From NCBI RefSeq assembly GCF_000159955.1, contig NZ_GG695978.1, positions 1 through 64,000 on the forward strand: DNA of 64,000 nucleotides, written 5' to 3'. The DNA comes from Paenibacillus sp. oral taxon 786 str. D14 (GTDB lineage Bacteria > Bacillota > Bacilli > Paenibacillales > Paenibacillaceae). Shown here one piece after another: positions 8,537 to 16,804 of the stretch (the stretch's first letter is position 1; every line of letters starts with the position of its first letter). Position numbers and translations under genes: made by a program. The notes below the pieces were generated by a model. That model was not told where the DNA came from and made no database searches. It was given only the letters and a program-made list of their open reading frames with translations.

Positions 8537-9829
8537 ATGGACGTTATCGTTAGGCCTACGCCGGAGTTAAAGGGCGAAATCGGAGCATTATCCTCCAAAA
8601 ACTATACAACCCGTTACCTGCTGGTTGCGGCTTTGGCGGAAGGGACAAGCACGGTTTATTACCCGGCGCACAGCGAGGACAGCGACGCCATGCGACGCTG
8701 CATCGCCGATTTGGGCGCGGTGCTGGAAGAGGACGAGGAGAAGATCGTCATCACCGGCTTTGGACGGCGGCCGAAGGACGTCAAGGAGCTGAACGTTGGG
8801 AATGCCGGGGCGGTACTCCGTTTCCTGATGGCAATCGCGTCGCTCTGCCCGGAGGTGACGTTCGTGAACACGTATCCGGATTCGCTGGGCAAACGGCCGC
8901 ATGATGACCTGATCGACGCCTTGGGGCAGCTTGGAGTGGAAGTTAGCCATAACGAAGGGAAATTGCCGATTACCATTCGCGGCGGCGCGCCAAAGGGCGG
9001 GAAGATCCGCGTATCCGGATCGGTCAGCTCGCAGTACCTGAGCGCTTTGCTGTTCCTGACGCCGCTGCTTGATGAAGACAGCGAAATCGAGGTGCTCAAC
9101 GATCTGAAATCGAAGGTCGTTGTAGGGCAAACGCTGGAAGTGCTGGAGCAAGCCGGGATCGTGATCCATGCCAGCGACGATTATATGCATTTCCGCGTGC
9201 CAGGACGGCAAAGCTATCAGGCGAAGACGTATACCGTGCAGGGCGACTATCCCGGCTCGGCGGCGATTTTGGCTGCGGCAGCCGTGACGAAGTCGGACGT
9301 GAAGGTTCACCGGCTGGCGGAGCACAGCAAGCAGGGCGAGCGTGCCGTGGTGGACGTGCTGCAGATGATGGACGTGCCGCTGACGCATCAGGACGGTACG
9401 GTGCACGTTCAAGGGAATGGCCGTCTGCGGCCGGTGGAATTTGACGGCGACGCGGCAACCGACGCTGTGCTGGCGATGGTAGCGGCTGCGGTGTTCGCCG
9501 ATGGGACGTCCCGTTTCTATAACGTGGAAAATTTACGCTACAAGGAATGCGACCGGATCACCGACTTTTTGACCGAGTTGAAAAAAGCCGGCGCGAACGT
9601 CGAAGAACGCCAGTCGGAAATTATCGTACACGGGCGTCCGTCAGGCCTCGAAGGCGGCGTGACAATCAATGCGCATTATGACCATCGCGTCATTATGGCG
9701 TTGACCGTCGTAGGCCTTCGCTGCCGGGAGCCGCTGGTGATTAAGGATGCGCATCATGTGGCGAAATCGTATCCGCAATTTTTTGATCACATCACTTCGC
9801 TTGGTGCATCTATCGAACGGGTAGAATAA
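8537..9829 (+). CDS. aroA: EPSP synthase (3-phosphoshikimate 1-carboxyvinyltransferase), divergent type
   Basis: It joins shikimate 3-phosphate and phosphoenolpyruvate to EPSP. The 430-residue protein keeps the catalytic set of the family: Lys and Arg of SSKNYTTR (E. coli K22/R27), Arg of GKRPHDDL (R124), GSVSSQYL (S169-Q171), an Asp in ATDAVLA (D313), KECDR (E341/R344), DHRVIM (H385/R386) and HHVAKSYP (K411). Two glyphosate-contact segments differ from typical enzymes. The SKS motif is SKN, and GNAGTAMRP is GNAGAVLRF, putting Ala at position 97 and Phe at 101. The start is uncertain: the ATG at 8537 has AAAGGGG twelve bases upstream, and a GTG at 8528 is also possible. It lies directly behind aroK. 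Confidence 0.9.
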   Translation: MDVIVRPTPELKGEIGALSSKNYTTRYLLVAALAEGTSTVYYPAHSEDSDAMRRCIADLGAVLEEDEEKIVITGFGRRPKDVKELNVGNAGAVLRFLMAIASLCPEVTFVNTYPDSLGKRPHDDLIDALGQLGVEVSHNEGKLPITIRGGAPKGGKIRVSGSVSSQYLSALLFLTPLLDEDSEIEVLNDLKSKVVVGQTLEVLEQAGIVIHASDDYMHFRVPGRQSYQAKTYTVQGDYPGSAAILAAAAVTKSDVKVHRLAEHSKQGERAVVDVLQMMDVPLTHQDGTVHVQGNGRLRPVEFDGDAATDAVLAMVAAAVFADGTSRFYNVENLRYKECDRITDFLTELKKAGANVEERQSEIIVHGRPSGLEGGVTINAHYDHRVIMALTVVGLRCREPLVIKDAHHVAKSYPQFFDHITSLGASIERVE

Positions 9830-9888
9830 ACTTGAACTAAGAGGCAAGGCGCTGGCTGGGCCGGCGCCGACAAAGGAGGATGGCCAAA

Positions 9889-10317
9889 ATGGCATTTGCG
9901 AATCCAAGCCGTGAGGAAATCAAGGAGATTCTGTTAAACGCCGGTAACATTGCCGTCGTGGGTCTGTCAGACAAACCTGACCGGACTTCGTATATGGTTG
10001 CTCAAGCATTACAGCAGAATGGTTACCGCATTATCCCGGTGAATCCGATGGTCAGCGGTGAAATTCTGGGGGAGAAGGTATACCCGAGCTTGTCGGATAT
10101 CCCGGAGCCGGTTGATATTGTCAACGTATTCCGCCGCAGTGAGCAGACGCCGCCGGTCGCGGAGGAAGCAGTGAAGATCGGGGCCCGCGTACTTTGGCTG
10201 CAGCTGGGGATCTTCAGCGAAGAAGCTTATGAGATCGCCTCGAAAGGCGGACTGACCGTCATTATGGACCGCTGCATCAAGGTCGAAGATAGCATTCTGA
10301 TCGGAAAACGCAGTTAA
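9889..10317 (+). CDS. CoA-binding domain protein (YccU-like)
   Basis: This 142-residue cytoplasmic protein is a single Rossmann-like CoA-binding domain. The nucleotide loop is NIAVVGLSDKPDRTSY near the N-terminus, followed by IIPVNP, DIVNVFRRSE and RVLWLQLGI, all typical of the CoA_binding_2 family. Its physiological role is unknown; the family resembles a free-standing N-terminal domain of succinyl-CoA synthetase alpha. The ATG at 9889 is chosen because AAAGGAGG ends nine bases upstream, whereas the ATG at 9880 directly abuts that site. It follows aroA after about 60 bases and ends in a terminator, so it may share the aro transcript. Confidence 0.85.
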   Translation: MAFANPSREEIKEILLNAGNIAVVGLSDKPDRTSYMVAQALQQNGYRIIPVNPMVSGEILGEKVYPSLSDIPEPVDIVNVFRRSEQTPPVAEEAVKIGARVLWLQLGIFSEEAYEIASKGGLTVIMDRCIKVEDSILIGKRS

Positions 10318-10332
10318 GCTAAGCCTATCCAA

Positions 10333-10366
10333 GAGGACCCGTCCGAGTTCGGAGGGCCCTTTTTGG
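10333..10366 (+). terminator. Terminator after the CoA-binding protein
   Basis: GGACCCGTCCGA pairs, with one bulge and one mismatch, with TCGGAGGGCCC and is followed by TTTTT. Confidence 0.7.
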
Positions 10367-10382
10367 GCTGCGCGTTTTTTCT

Positions 10383-10412
10383 TTGACAAATTTAAGGGGC
10401 TAGGATTACCAT
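10383..10412 (+). promoter_or_regulatory. Predicted ptsI promoter
   Basis: A perfect TTGACA at 10383-10388 is followed after 18 bases by TACCAT. The leader to the ptsI start is about 90 bases. Confidence 0.5.
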
Positions 10413-10505
10413 AATGAAATAGATAGAGGGCATCCTATAGAGAAAGTTCAAGAATGAACAGTGCCTTGGGTTAGGAACTTACAAGCAGGACTAGGGGGTC
10501 ACTAC

Positions 10506-12248
10506 ATGATACAGGGGATCGGAGCAGCAGGGGGAGTCGCCATCGGCAAAGCTTTTGTGCTGCCCGCCTGGGAATGGGACGTACCGGATCGCCGAATGGA
10601 GAAGGTGGATCTCGCCAAGGAATTCGAGCGGTTGTACGAAGGTATTCGCACGTCCAAAACCGAAATCGAAGTGATGAAGAACGAGATTAAGGAGACGGTG
10701 GGTGCGGAGGAATCCGGTATCTTTGATGCCCATCTGGCGATCCTGGAGGATCCCGTATTTATGAGCGAGATCCAGGGGATTATCGAACGCCAATACAAGG
10801 CGGCGGAGGTCGCCGTCAAGGAAGCGATCGATCATTTTGTCACGATGTTTGACCTGCTGGATGACGAATATATGAAAGAACGGGCGCTCGACATCAAGGA
10901 TGTCGGCAATCGCCTGCTGAAGCATCTGCTGGGGACGCCGGACATCACCTTGCCGGCGGATACGCAGCCGTATATTTTGGTGGCGAAGGAGCTTTCCCCC
11001 TCCCAATTGGTCCATTTGAACCCGGACAACGTCTTGGGTATGGTCACGATGGCCGGCGGGAAAACGTCGCACTCGGCGATCATGGCGCGGGCCCTTGGCA
11101 TTCCGCTTGTGTCGGGGCTGGAGAACAAGCTGACCGAGCCGTTACAAACGGGCGATCTGCTGGTGATCGACGGCGACGAAGGATGCGTATATCTGAATCC
11201 AGAGCCGGAGATCATCGCCCGGTATACGGAGCTGGCGGAGAAGCAGCGCCGCCGCAAAGAACAGCTGCAGCTGCTGGCTGCAGTGGAAGCGGTGACCAAG
11301 GACGGCGTACGCATGCGGCTCGCCGGCAATATCAGCTCCGTGAAGGACTTGGAGCTGGCTTTAAAGCACGGCGCGGAAGGCGTTGGCTTGTTCCGCACGG
11401 AATTTTTATATATGGACCGGTCCACTTTCCCTGGGGAAGATGAGCAATTTGAAGTGTACCGGCAGGTCGCGGAGAAGGCAGGTCCGCATCCGGTCGTCAT
11501 CCGGACGCTCGACATCGGCGGCGACAAGCAGCTGGAATATTTCGAGCTGCAGGAAGAGGAGAACCCGGTGCTGGGTTATCGCGGAATCCGCATCAGTTTG
11601 GATAGCCGCGAGCTGTTTCAAACTCAACTTGCCGCTATTTTGCGCGCCAGCGCTTACGGCAAAATGAAAATCCTGTATCCGATGATCTCCTCGCTGGAGG
11701 AAATCCGCAAGGCGAATGCGATCCTGGAGGAAGCCAAGCAGGATTTAACCCGGCGAGGAATCGCTTACGACCCCGATATTCAGGTCGGCATTATGATTGA
11801 AATTCCGGCCGCGGCGGCGATTGCCGATCTGCTGGCCCAAGAGGTGGACTTCTTCAGTATCGGCACCAACGATCTGGTACAGTACGTGCTCGCCGTTGAC
11901 CGGATGAACGAGCAGATCGCCCACATGTATCATCCGTTCCATCCGGCCGTCTTGCGACTGCTGCGTCAAACGGTACAAGCGGCCAAGGATGCCGGGATCA
12001 CCGTGAGCGTCTGCGGCGAAATGGCCGGGGACGAGAAAGCGGTGCCGTTATGGTTGTACCTTGGCGTCACCGATCTAAGCATGTCGCCGCAGGCGCTGCT
12101 GCGGGTGAAGCACCGCATCTTGAACTCCGATTCGCGGGAGAGCAAAGAAGTGGGCGCAGCCTGCTACCGCTTACCGACCAGCGATCAGGTCGAAGCCGAG
12201 CTGGTCCGCTACGCGCACGAGCTGGAGCAAGAGCGTTTGGGCAAATAA
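10506..12248 (+). CDS. ptsI: PTS enzyme I (phosphoenolpyruvate-protein phosphotransferase)
   Basis: Enzyme I takes phosphate from PEP onto a histidine and passes it to HPr, energising all PTS sugar uptake. The 580-residue protein has the N-terminal HPr-binding and phosphohistidine domain (active His in GGKTSHSAIMAR, around residue 191). The C-terminal PEP-binding barrel has GLFRTEFLYM, RTLDIGGDK, the PEP loop GTNDLVQY and the catalytic Cys in CGEMAGD. The ATG at 10506 follows AGGGGGT and gives the usual start IQGIGAAGGVAIGKA. Unlike B. subtilis, no ptsH precedes it; the gene stands alone between terminators. An HPr-like gene at 41661 lacks the phosphorylatable His and cannot be its partner. 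Confidence 0.95.
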   Translation: MIQGIGAAGGVAIGKAFVLPAWEWDVPDRRMEKVDLAKEFERLYEGIRTSKTEIEVMKNEIKETVGAEESGIFDAHLAILEDPVFMSEIQGIIERQYKAAEVAVKEAIDHFVTMFDLLDDEYMKERALDIKDVGNRLLKHLLGTPDITLPADTQPYILVAKELSPSQLVHLNPDNVLGMVTMAGGKTSHSAIMARALGIPLVSGLENKLTEPLQTGDLLVIDGDEGCVYLNPEPEIIARYTELAEKQRRRKEQLQLLAAVEAVTKDGVRMRLAGNISSVKDLELALKHGAEGVGLFRTEFLYMDRSTFPGEDEQFEVYRQVAEKAGPHPVVIRTLDIGGDKQLEYFELQEEENPVLGYRGIRISLDSRELFQTQLAAILRASAYGKMKILYPMISSLEEIRKANAILEEAKQDLTRRGIAYDPDIQVGIMIEIPAAAAIADLLAQEVDFFSIGTNDLVQYVLAVDRMNEQIAHMYHPFHPAVLRLLRQTVQAAKDAGITVSVCGEMAGDEKAVPLWLYLGVTDLSMSPQALLRVKHRILNSDSRESKEVGAACYRLPTSDQVEAELVRYAHELEQERLGK

Positions 12249-12255
12249 ACAATAC

Positions 12256-12304
12256 AGGCCGTCCCTTCGGGTCAGGATCGACACCAGGGACGGCCTTGTT
12301 TTGT
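12256..12304 (+). terminator. Terminator of ptsI
   Basis: GGCCGTCCCT pairs with AGGGACGGCC and is followed by TTGTTTTGTTT. Confidence 0.85.
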
Positions 12305-12465
12305 TTATGCTGCGCCTTGGCGTGCGGTTGCGCTGCAATGCTTCGCGCTCGCTTCGGCGATGGCTTCGCTCGCTTTGCGCTGGCTCTGCTCGCATCGTGC
12401 TCGTTTCGCGCTCGATTCGCTTGTTTGCACTAGCTTCGCACTCACTCCGCACTAACTTCCCTCGC
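12305..12465. repeat. Low-complexity GCTTCGCGCTCGC-type tract
   Basis: About 160 bases consist of loosely repeated GCTTCG/GCGCTCG words between the ptsI terminator and the following repeat element. Frames across it do not resemble a protein family. I read it as decayed tandem-like DNA without a gene. Confidence 0.5.
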
Positions 12466-12470
12466 TGAGA

Positions 12471-12652
12471 TGTAAAAGTGCAGGCGGTTTTTGTCGAACA
12501 TGCCCCGAACGGCTAGTTGAAATGCAAAAGTGCAGTAGATATTGAGGAAATCGGGCCTAATATGAGCTTTTAAGCCGATCTGAACTGCACTTTTGCATTT
12601 GAATCTCGAAATTCGGGAAGTTCGAAGGGATTAGACTGCACTTTTACACTTG
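12471..12652. repeat. Nested inverted repeat element, copy 1 (AAAAGTGCAG family)
   Basis: Two direct units, TGTAAAAGTGCAG (12471-12483) and ATGCAAAAGTGCAG (12522-12535), are followed by their inverted copies CTGCACTTTTGCATTT (12585-12600) and CTGCACTTTTACACTT (12637-12652), giving the order A-B-B'-A'. A related copy lies at 56581-56712. It is intergenic and not coding. Confidence 0.8.
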
Positions 12653-12659
12653 GCGGAAG

Positions 12660-12964
12660 CAGGCGAAGGTTAGTTGCAGGCGAAGGTTAGTTGCAGTATC
12701 CTTCCGCCACTAGCTGCTGCTCCGTGCTTGGTGCCACAGCTCCCAACTGCTTAACCATAGTAGGGTGCCGGCGGGGAGCGGCACATCACTGCCGCACGCC
12801 ACTACCGCTCACCGCACCGCACGCCGTTCCACACACGGCATCTACACGCCACTTCGGCGCACCGTTAGCGCACGTGGCTCCCGTACGCCGTCACCGCACA
12901 CCGCACCGCACCACACGCTTCTACCTCACACCGCACCCGCTCACTCACTGCCTCACACACACCG
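12660..12964. repeat. Short tandem repeat and C-rich low-complexity tract
   Basis: GCAGGCGAAGGTTAGTT occurs twice in tandem (about 12659-12692). From about 12780 to 12975 the plus strand is strongly C/A-rich and made of CACCGCACCGCAC-like words, grading into the 3' end of the PfpI-type gene. No frame gives a recognisable protein. Confidence 0.5.
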
Positions 12965-13492
12965 TTACCGCTGCCTCACCACCGCATCCACGAACGCTTT
13001 GCCGTAAGCCGGCAAGTCCGGCGGGCGGCGCGCTGAGATGATGTGTCCGTCCACGACGACGGGCTCGTCGACCCAAATCGCGCCAGCGTTTCGCATATCG
13101 TCGCGGATGCCTGGCGTGGACGTTACGGTCACGCCTTTCAAGATCCCGGCGGAGATGAGCACCCAGCCGGCGTGGCAGATTTGCCCGATCGGCTTCTTCG
13201 CTTGGTGCAGCTCGCGGACGAGCTGGAGCACCTTGTCGTAGCGGCGAAGCTTGTCCGGCGCCCAGCCGCCGGGGACAAGAATCCCGTCATATGCGCTGGC
13301 ATCGATTTCCTCGAAGGCAAATTCCGCTTCGGCGGGGACGCCATATTTGCCGATGTATTTTTTGCCTTTCACCGGGCCGGCCAAATGCACCTCCGCTCCC
13401 TCTTCGCGAACGCGGTAAATAGGGTACCATAGCTCCAAATCCTCGAACTCTTCATCTACTAAGGCAACGATCTTTTTGCCAATTAATCTCAA
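12965..13492 (-). CDS. DJ-1/PfpI family protein
   Basis: This 175-residue protein belongs to the DJ-1/PfpI superfamily, whose members act as deglycases, chaperones or cysteine hydrolases. The acidic residue that activates the nucleophile sits in VDEEFEDLELWYP. The predicted nucleophile is Cys in IGQICHAGWVL, followed by ISAGILKG, and VTSTPGIRDDMRNAG is also family-typical. The start is probably the TTG at 13492, six bases after GGAGGAG; the TTG at 13498 directly touches that site. The 3' end runs into a C-rich low-complexity tract, so the last residues may have been reshaped. Its substrate cannot be inferred. Confidence 0.85.
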   Translation of the reverse strand: MRLIGKKIVALVDEEFEDLELWYPIYRVREEGAEVHLAGPVKGKKYIGKYGVPAEAEFAFEEIDASAYDGILVPGGWAPDKLRRYDKVLQLVRELHQAKKPIGQICHAGWVLISAGILKGVTVTSTPGIRDDMRNAGAIWVDEPVVVDGHIISARRPPDLPAYGKAFVDAVVRQR

Positions 13493-13839
13493 ATCCAACT
13501 CCTCCTGTCTTTTATGGTACTTGACGAAAATTCGATTCAATATTTTAATTGTATCAAAAATGATGACTATTCCTATGCCCGGCGGCTTCTGAAAGCCTTC
13601 CAAATATGGCAATTTAAAGTACTTTTTGCTAACAGAAGGAGATTCTCGCAGACGGGTCGAATAAGAACCATATCCTATCAAAAACGTCTATCGGTGCACG
13701 TCAAAAGTCACGAGCTGCAAAGAGCGGTGTGGAATATTCTAGCAATCTAAGGCAGCGGAGGCTCCGATACGAAGGGCTTACTTATATCTAACAAAATCAT
13801 CGGAACTAAAAATGCAGAGGACTAAGATGAGGTGGTACT
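13493..13839. other. Intergenic region between divergent genes
   Basis: About 350 bases separate the PfpI-type gene (leftward) from the Cys-rich gene (rightward). The AGGAGGAG site of the PfpI gene lies at its left edge. I see no gene, RNA element or clear repeat in the rest. Confidence 0.4.
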
Positions 13840-14283
13840 GTGCGTAAGCACTGTCAGTGCGGGAAAATGATGAACCTGGGCTTCAGGCTGGTCATTTTTG
13901 AAGGAATCTATGAAATCGAGCGCGTTCCAATTTACGAGTGTGAAGACTGCGACTTCTACGAGGTGCTTCCCGAGGTGAAGTCGAATTTGACGGACCTGCT
14001 GACCGAGCTCAAGAAGGAGCCGCCGAGCGGCCGCATTTATTTTACCGAGCGGAACGAGCTGGCTGACTTGATCTTCAGCATCTATCGTCAGTGGGACGGG
14101 ACGGATAACGAATCCTTTGAAGGTCTGCTGGAGCAGCAATGCGAAGAACGAATCAACATGCTGCTGGATCTGTACGGCGGAGCCAAGAACCTGGGCGATC
14201 TGGACTGGATGAACGAAATCTCCAAACGTCTATCCCAATTGTCTAAATATGTCAAGAATCGACAACTTTCCAAGGCTAATTGA
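13840..14283 (+). CDS. Unknown protein with N-terminal zinc-ribbon-like cysteines
   Basis: The GTG start at 13840 follows AGGTGG. The 147-residue product begins with a CQC motif and, about 25 residues on, CEDC, which together could bind zinc like a half ribbon (HCQCGKMM ... YECEDCDFYE). The rest is predicted helical and acidic. There is no signal peptide or membrane segment. I do not recognise the family. It precedes ytxJ by about 120 bases but has no obvious link to it. Confidence 0.7.
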   Translation: MRKHCQCGKMMNLGFRLVIFEGIYEIERVPIYECEDCDFYEVLPEVKSNLTDLLTELKKEPPSGRIYFTERNELADLIFSIYRQWDGTDNESFEGLLEQQCEERINMLLDLYGGAKNLGDLDWMNEISKRLSQLSKYVKNRQLSKAN

Positions 14284-14405
14284 CGATTTTACTCGATTTT
14301 TGCAAATCATTTTGTAAATAAAAGTTGTATTTTCATTTCTCTTTTTGTTAAGATATCAACAGAACATCTGGAGATTCTTATTCGAACAAAAAGGGATGAG
14401 TTGTC

Positions 14406-14747
14406 ATGTCCAAATGGATGAGAATACAATCGATCCAGGAGCTGAACGATGCTTTGGAACGCTCCTCAAACCAGCCGTTGTTGCTATTCAAGCACAGTAC
14501 CCGCTGCCCGATCAGTGCCGGGGCGCATAAGGAAGCGGAGGCTTATTTAAACGGGACTCCGCGCGAAGACGTTACATACGGGCTGATTTACGTCATCGAG
14601 AACCGAGACGTATCTAACGAGGCAGCCGAGCGGCTTGGCGTCAAGCATGAATCCCCACAAGCGATCCTGATTAAAGATGGACAAGCCGTTTGGCACACGT
14701 CCCATTCCAAGATCACGAAGTCGGCGTTGGAAGAGATTTTGCGCTGA
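14406..14747 (+). CDS. ytxJ: Monothiol bacilliredoxin (YtxJ/BrxC family)
   Basis: This 113-residue thioredoxin-fold protein belongs to the bacillithiol redox system, in which such proteins help remove bacillithiol from oxidised protein cysteines. The active-site Cys is in FKHSTRCPISAGA near residue 34, followed by YGLIYVIENRDVSNEAAERLGV and the cis-Pro segment HESPQAILI. The start at 14406 has GGGATGAG upstream. It lies immediately before ccpA, as in B. subtilis. Its presence implies the organism makes bacillithiol. Confidence 0.9.
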   Translation: MSKWMRIQSIQELNDALERSSNQPLLLFKHSTRCPISAGAHKEAEAYLNGTPREDVTYGLIYVIENRDVSNEAAERLGVKHESPQAILIKDGQAVWHTSHSKITKSALEEILR

Positions 14748-14761
14748 GTGAAGCGTTATCA

Positions 14762-14790
14762 TTGCATTAAGTAGTATTTTGTCGTATCAT
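14762..14790 (+). promoter_or_regulatory. Predicted ccpA promoter
   Basis: TTGCAT (14762-14767), 17 bases, then TATCAT (14785-14790), 70 bases before the ccpA start. Confidence 0.55.
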
Positions 14791-14860
14791 AAATTTAATT
14801 GAAGCTCTGGATCTTTACCGGATGAATGAGTGAAAATCTATTGGCAATGGAGAGAAGAAT

Positions 14861-15865
14861 GTGACGGTTACCATTTATGATGTGGCACGTGAAGCAGGCG
14901 TCTCGATGGCCACGGTTTCCCGGGTTGTCAATAACAATCCGAATGTGAAACCGCAGACCCGGAAAAAGGTTTACGAAGCGATAGAACGGTTAGGCTACCG
15001 GCCCAATGCCGTAGCCAGGGGGCTTGCCAGCAAGAAGACCACCACTGTAGGCGTGGTTATCCCCGATATTTCGAATTCGATTTTTGCAGAAATCGCTCGG
15101 GGCATCGAAGATATTGCGAACATGTATCACTATAACATTATTTTGTGTAATGCCGACAAACGGAAAGAGAAGGAGATTCGCGTCATCAACACCTTGCTCG
15201 AGAAGCAAGTGGACGGGCTCCTGTTCATGGGCGGAACCGTAACGGAGGAGCATATTCAAGCGTTCCAGACGTCTGCGGTACCCATTGTGCTGTGCGCAAC
15301 GAGTGACGAGAACGGCCAATATCCATCCGTGGATATTGATCATGAAGCCGCAGCGTTTGACGCAGTTAGCACGCTGATCCGCCATGGGCACCGCGAAATC
15401 GCGATGATTAGCGGAACGTTGCAGGATCCGGCGAACGGCTATGCCAGATTCCAGGGGTACAAGCGTGCGTTGGAAACAGCGGGCATTCGGTACCAAGAGG
15501 ATCTGGTGCGGATCGGCAACTATCGTTATGAATCCGGCGTGGAAGCGATGAAGTATTTCCTGGGGCTGAAGAAACGGCCGACAGCGATCTTCGCCGCAAC
15601 GGATGAAATGGCGATTGGCGCCATCCACAGCATTCAGGACGAAGGCTTGAAGGTGCCGGATGATTTCTCGATCATCAGCGTGGATAACATCCGTATGGCT
15701 TCGATGGTGCGTCCTCAGCTGACGACGGTCGCTCAGCCGATGTACGACCTTGGTGCGGTAGCGATGCGTTTACTGACGAAGCTGATGAAGAAGGAAACGG
15801 TTGAGAACCCTCGGGTGATTTTGCCGCACGAGACGATCTTACGCTTGTCTGTTAGCCACCTGTAA
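14861..15865 (+). CDS. ccpA: Catabolite control protein A
   Basis: CcpA is the LacI-family master regulator of carbon catabolite control in Firmicutes. It binds cre sites when complexed with Ser-phosphorylated HPr or Crh. The 334-residue protein has an N-terminal helix-turn-helix ([20 protein letters not shown]), the hinge helix [15 protein letters not shown], and a periplasmic-binding-protein-like core with [17 protein letters not shown] and [11 protein letters not shown]. Length and sequence fit CcpA better than other LacI proteins. The start is GTG at 14861. It lies next to ytxJ and upstream of the acetate genes, as in B. subtilis, though motPS are absent and mtnN is present instead. Confidence 0.95.
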   Translation: MTVTIYDVAREAGVSMATVSRVVNNNPNVKPQTRKKVYEAIERLGYRPNAVARGLASKKTTTVGVVIPDISNSIFAEIARGIEDIANMYHYNIILCNADKRKEKEIRVINTLLEKQVDGLLFMGGTVTEEHIQAFQTSAVPIVLCATSDENGQYPSVDIDHEAAAFDAVSTLIRHGHREIAMISGTLQDPANGYARFQGYKRALETAGIRYQEDLVRIGNYRYESGVEAMKYFLGLKKRPTAIFAATDEMAIGAIHSIQDEGLKVPDDFSIISVDNIRMASMVRPQLTTVAQPMYDLGAVAMRLLTKLMKKETVENPRVILPHETILRLSVSHL

Positions 15866-15943
15866 GGCTTCGGTTGCTATAGGTGTTTCGGCTTAGAGAG
15901 ATATGTAACACATAGATATATATGAAAAAGGTTAACAACGGAC

Positions 15944-15974
15944 AAAAAGCTCCTTGCATAAGGAGCTTTTTTGA
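15944..15974 (+). terminator. Terminator of ccpA
   Basis: AAAAAGCTCCTT pairs with AAGGAGCTTTTTT around a short loop. Confidence 0.85.
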
Positions 15975-16048
15975 GCATTTTGAGGAAATACAGGGCGATA
16001 CAACTTGTCCGCACGGATGAACGGGAGTATCGGAGGGAGTAATGAACC

Positions 16049-16768
16049 ATGTACAATACGATTGGCCTGATGGGGGCCATGGATGAAGAAATTGCGTTGC
16101 TGCTCGAAAAGGTGGAGCACCAGGAGGCGGTTGACGCGGCTGGGGCACGTTTCGTCAAGGGCGTACTCCATGGGCAGGACGTGGTGGTGTGTAAATCCGG
16201 CGTCGGCAAAGTGAATGCCGCAGCCACAACGCAAGTCCTGATCGACCGTTTTGGAGCGGATACGATCTGGTTTACCGGGGTGGCTGGAGCAGTGCATCCC
16301 GAGCTGAACGTAGGTGACATCGTCATCTCTTCAACTTGCCAGCAGCACGATATGGACGTGCGGCCGCTGGGCTTTGCGCGCGGCATTACGCCGTACCAGG
16401 ACGTCTCCGACTTTCCGGCTGACCCCGGGCTCATCCGCTTGGCAGATCAGGCCTGCGCCCGACAGTGCACGGACCATCAATATCGGGTCGGACGGGTGCT
16501 GTCCGGCGACCAGTTTATCGCGGATCCGGAATTTGTTAGCTCGGTTCTATACGGGGAGCTGGACGGCGCTTGCGTCGAAATGGAAGGGGCGGCGCTCGCC
16601 CAGGTATGCCAACGGAACGGGGTGCCGTTTATTGTACTCCGCTCCATTTCGGACAAGGCGGACGGCTCTGCGGATGTGAATTTTGCTGAGTTTACCGCGC
16701 TGGCGGCCCAGCGTTCGTTTGCTATTCTCAATGACATGGTCCAGCATGTGGGTGAGCTGAAAAAATAA
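16049..16768 (+). CDS. mtnN: 5'-methylthioadenosine/S-adenosylhomocysteine nucleosidase
   Basis: It cleaves adenine from MTA and SAH, feeding methionine salvage and the activated methyl cycle. The 239-residue protein has the family start IGLMGAMDEEIALL (catalytic Glu), the glycine loop KSGVGKVNAA, TGVAGAVHP, the base-binding SGDQFIADP, the substrate Glu in VEMEGAALAQV, and the catalytic Asp in SDKADGSADVNF. GGAGGGAG lies ten bases before the start at 16049. It is monocistronic between the ccpA terminator and a two-way terminator shared with acuC. Confidence 0.93.
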   Translation: MYNTIGLMGAMDEEIALLLEKVEHQEAVDAAGARFVKGVLHGQDVVVCKSGVGKVNAAATTQVLIDRFGADTIWFTGVAGAVHPELNVGDIVISSTCQQHDMDVRPLGFARGITPYQDVSDFPADPGLIRLADQACARQCTDHQYRVGRVLSGDQFIADPEFVSSVLYGELDGACVEMEGAALAQVCQRNGVPFIVLRSISDKADGSADVNFAEFTALAAQRSFAILNDMVQHVGELKK

Positions 16769-16769
16769 A

Positions 16770-16804
16770 AACTCAGGCGGGGTTCAGCCAGCCCCACCTG
16801 AGTA
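16770..16804. terminator. Two-way terminator between mtnN and acuC
   Basis: ACTCAGGCGGGG pairs with CCCCACCTGAGT. On the minus strand it is followed by TTTTTATTTTTT, making it strong for acuC. Confidence 0.85.

Noticed and set aside
12691..13041. Open frame through the C-rich tract on the plus strand
   Set aside because: The translation is a low-complexity His/Thr/Pro/Arg string without a ribosome binding site and runs into the convergent PfpI-type gene.
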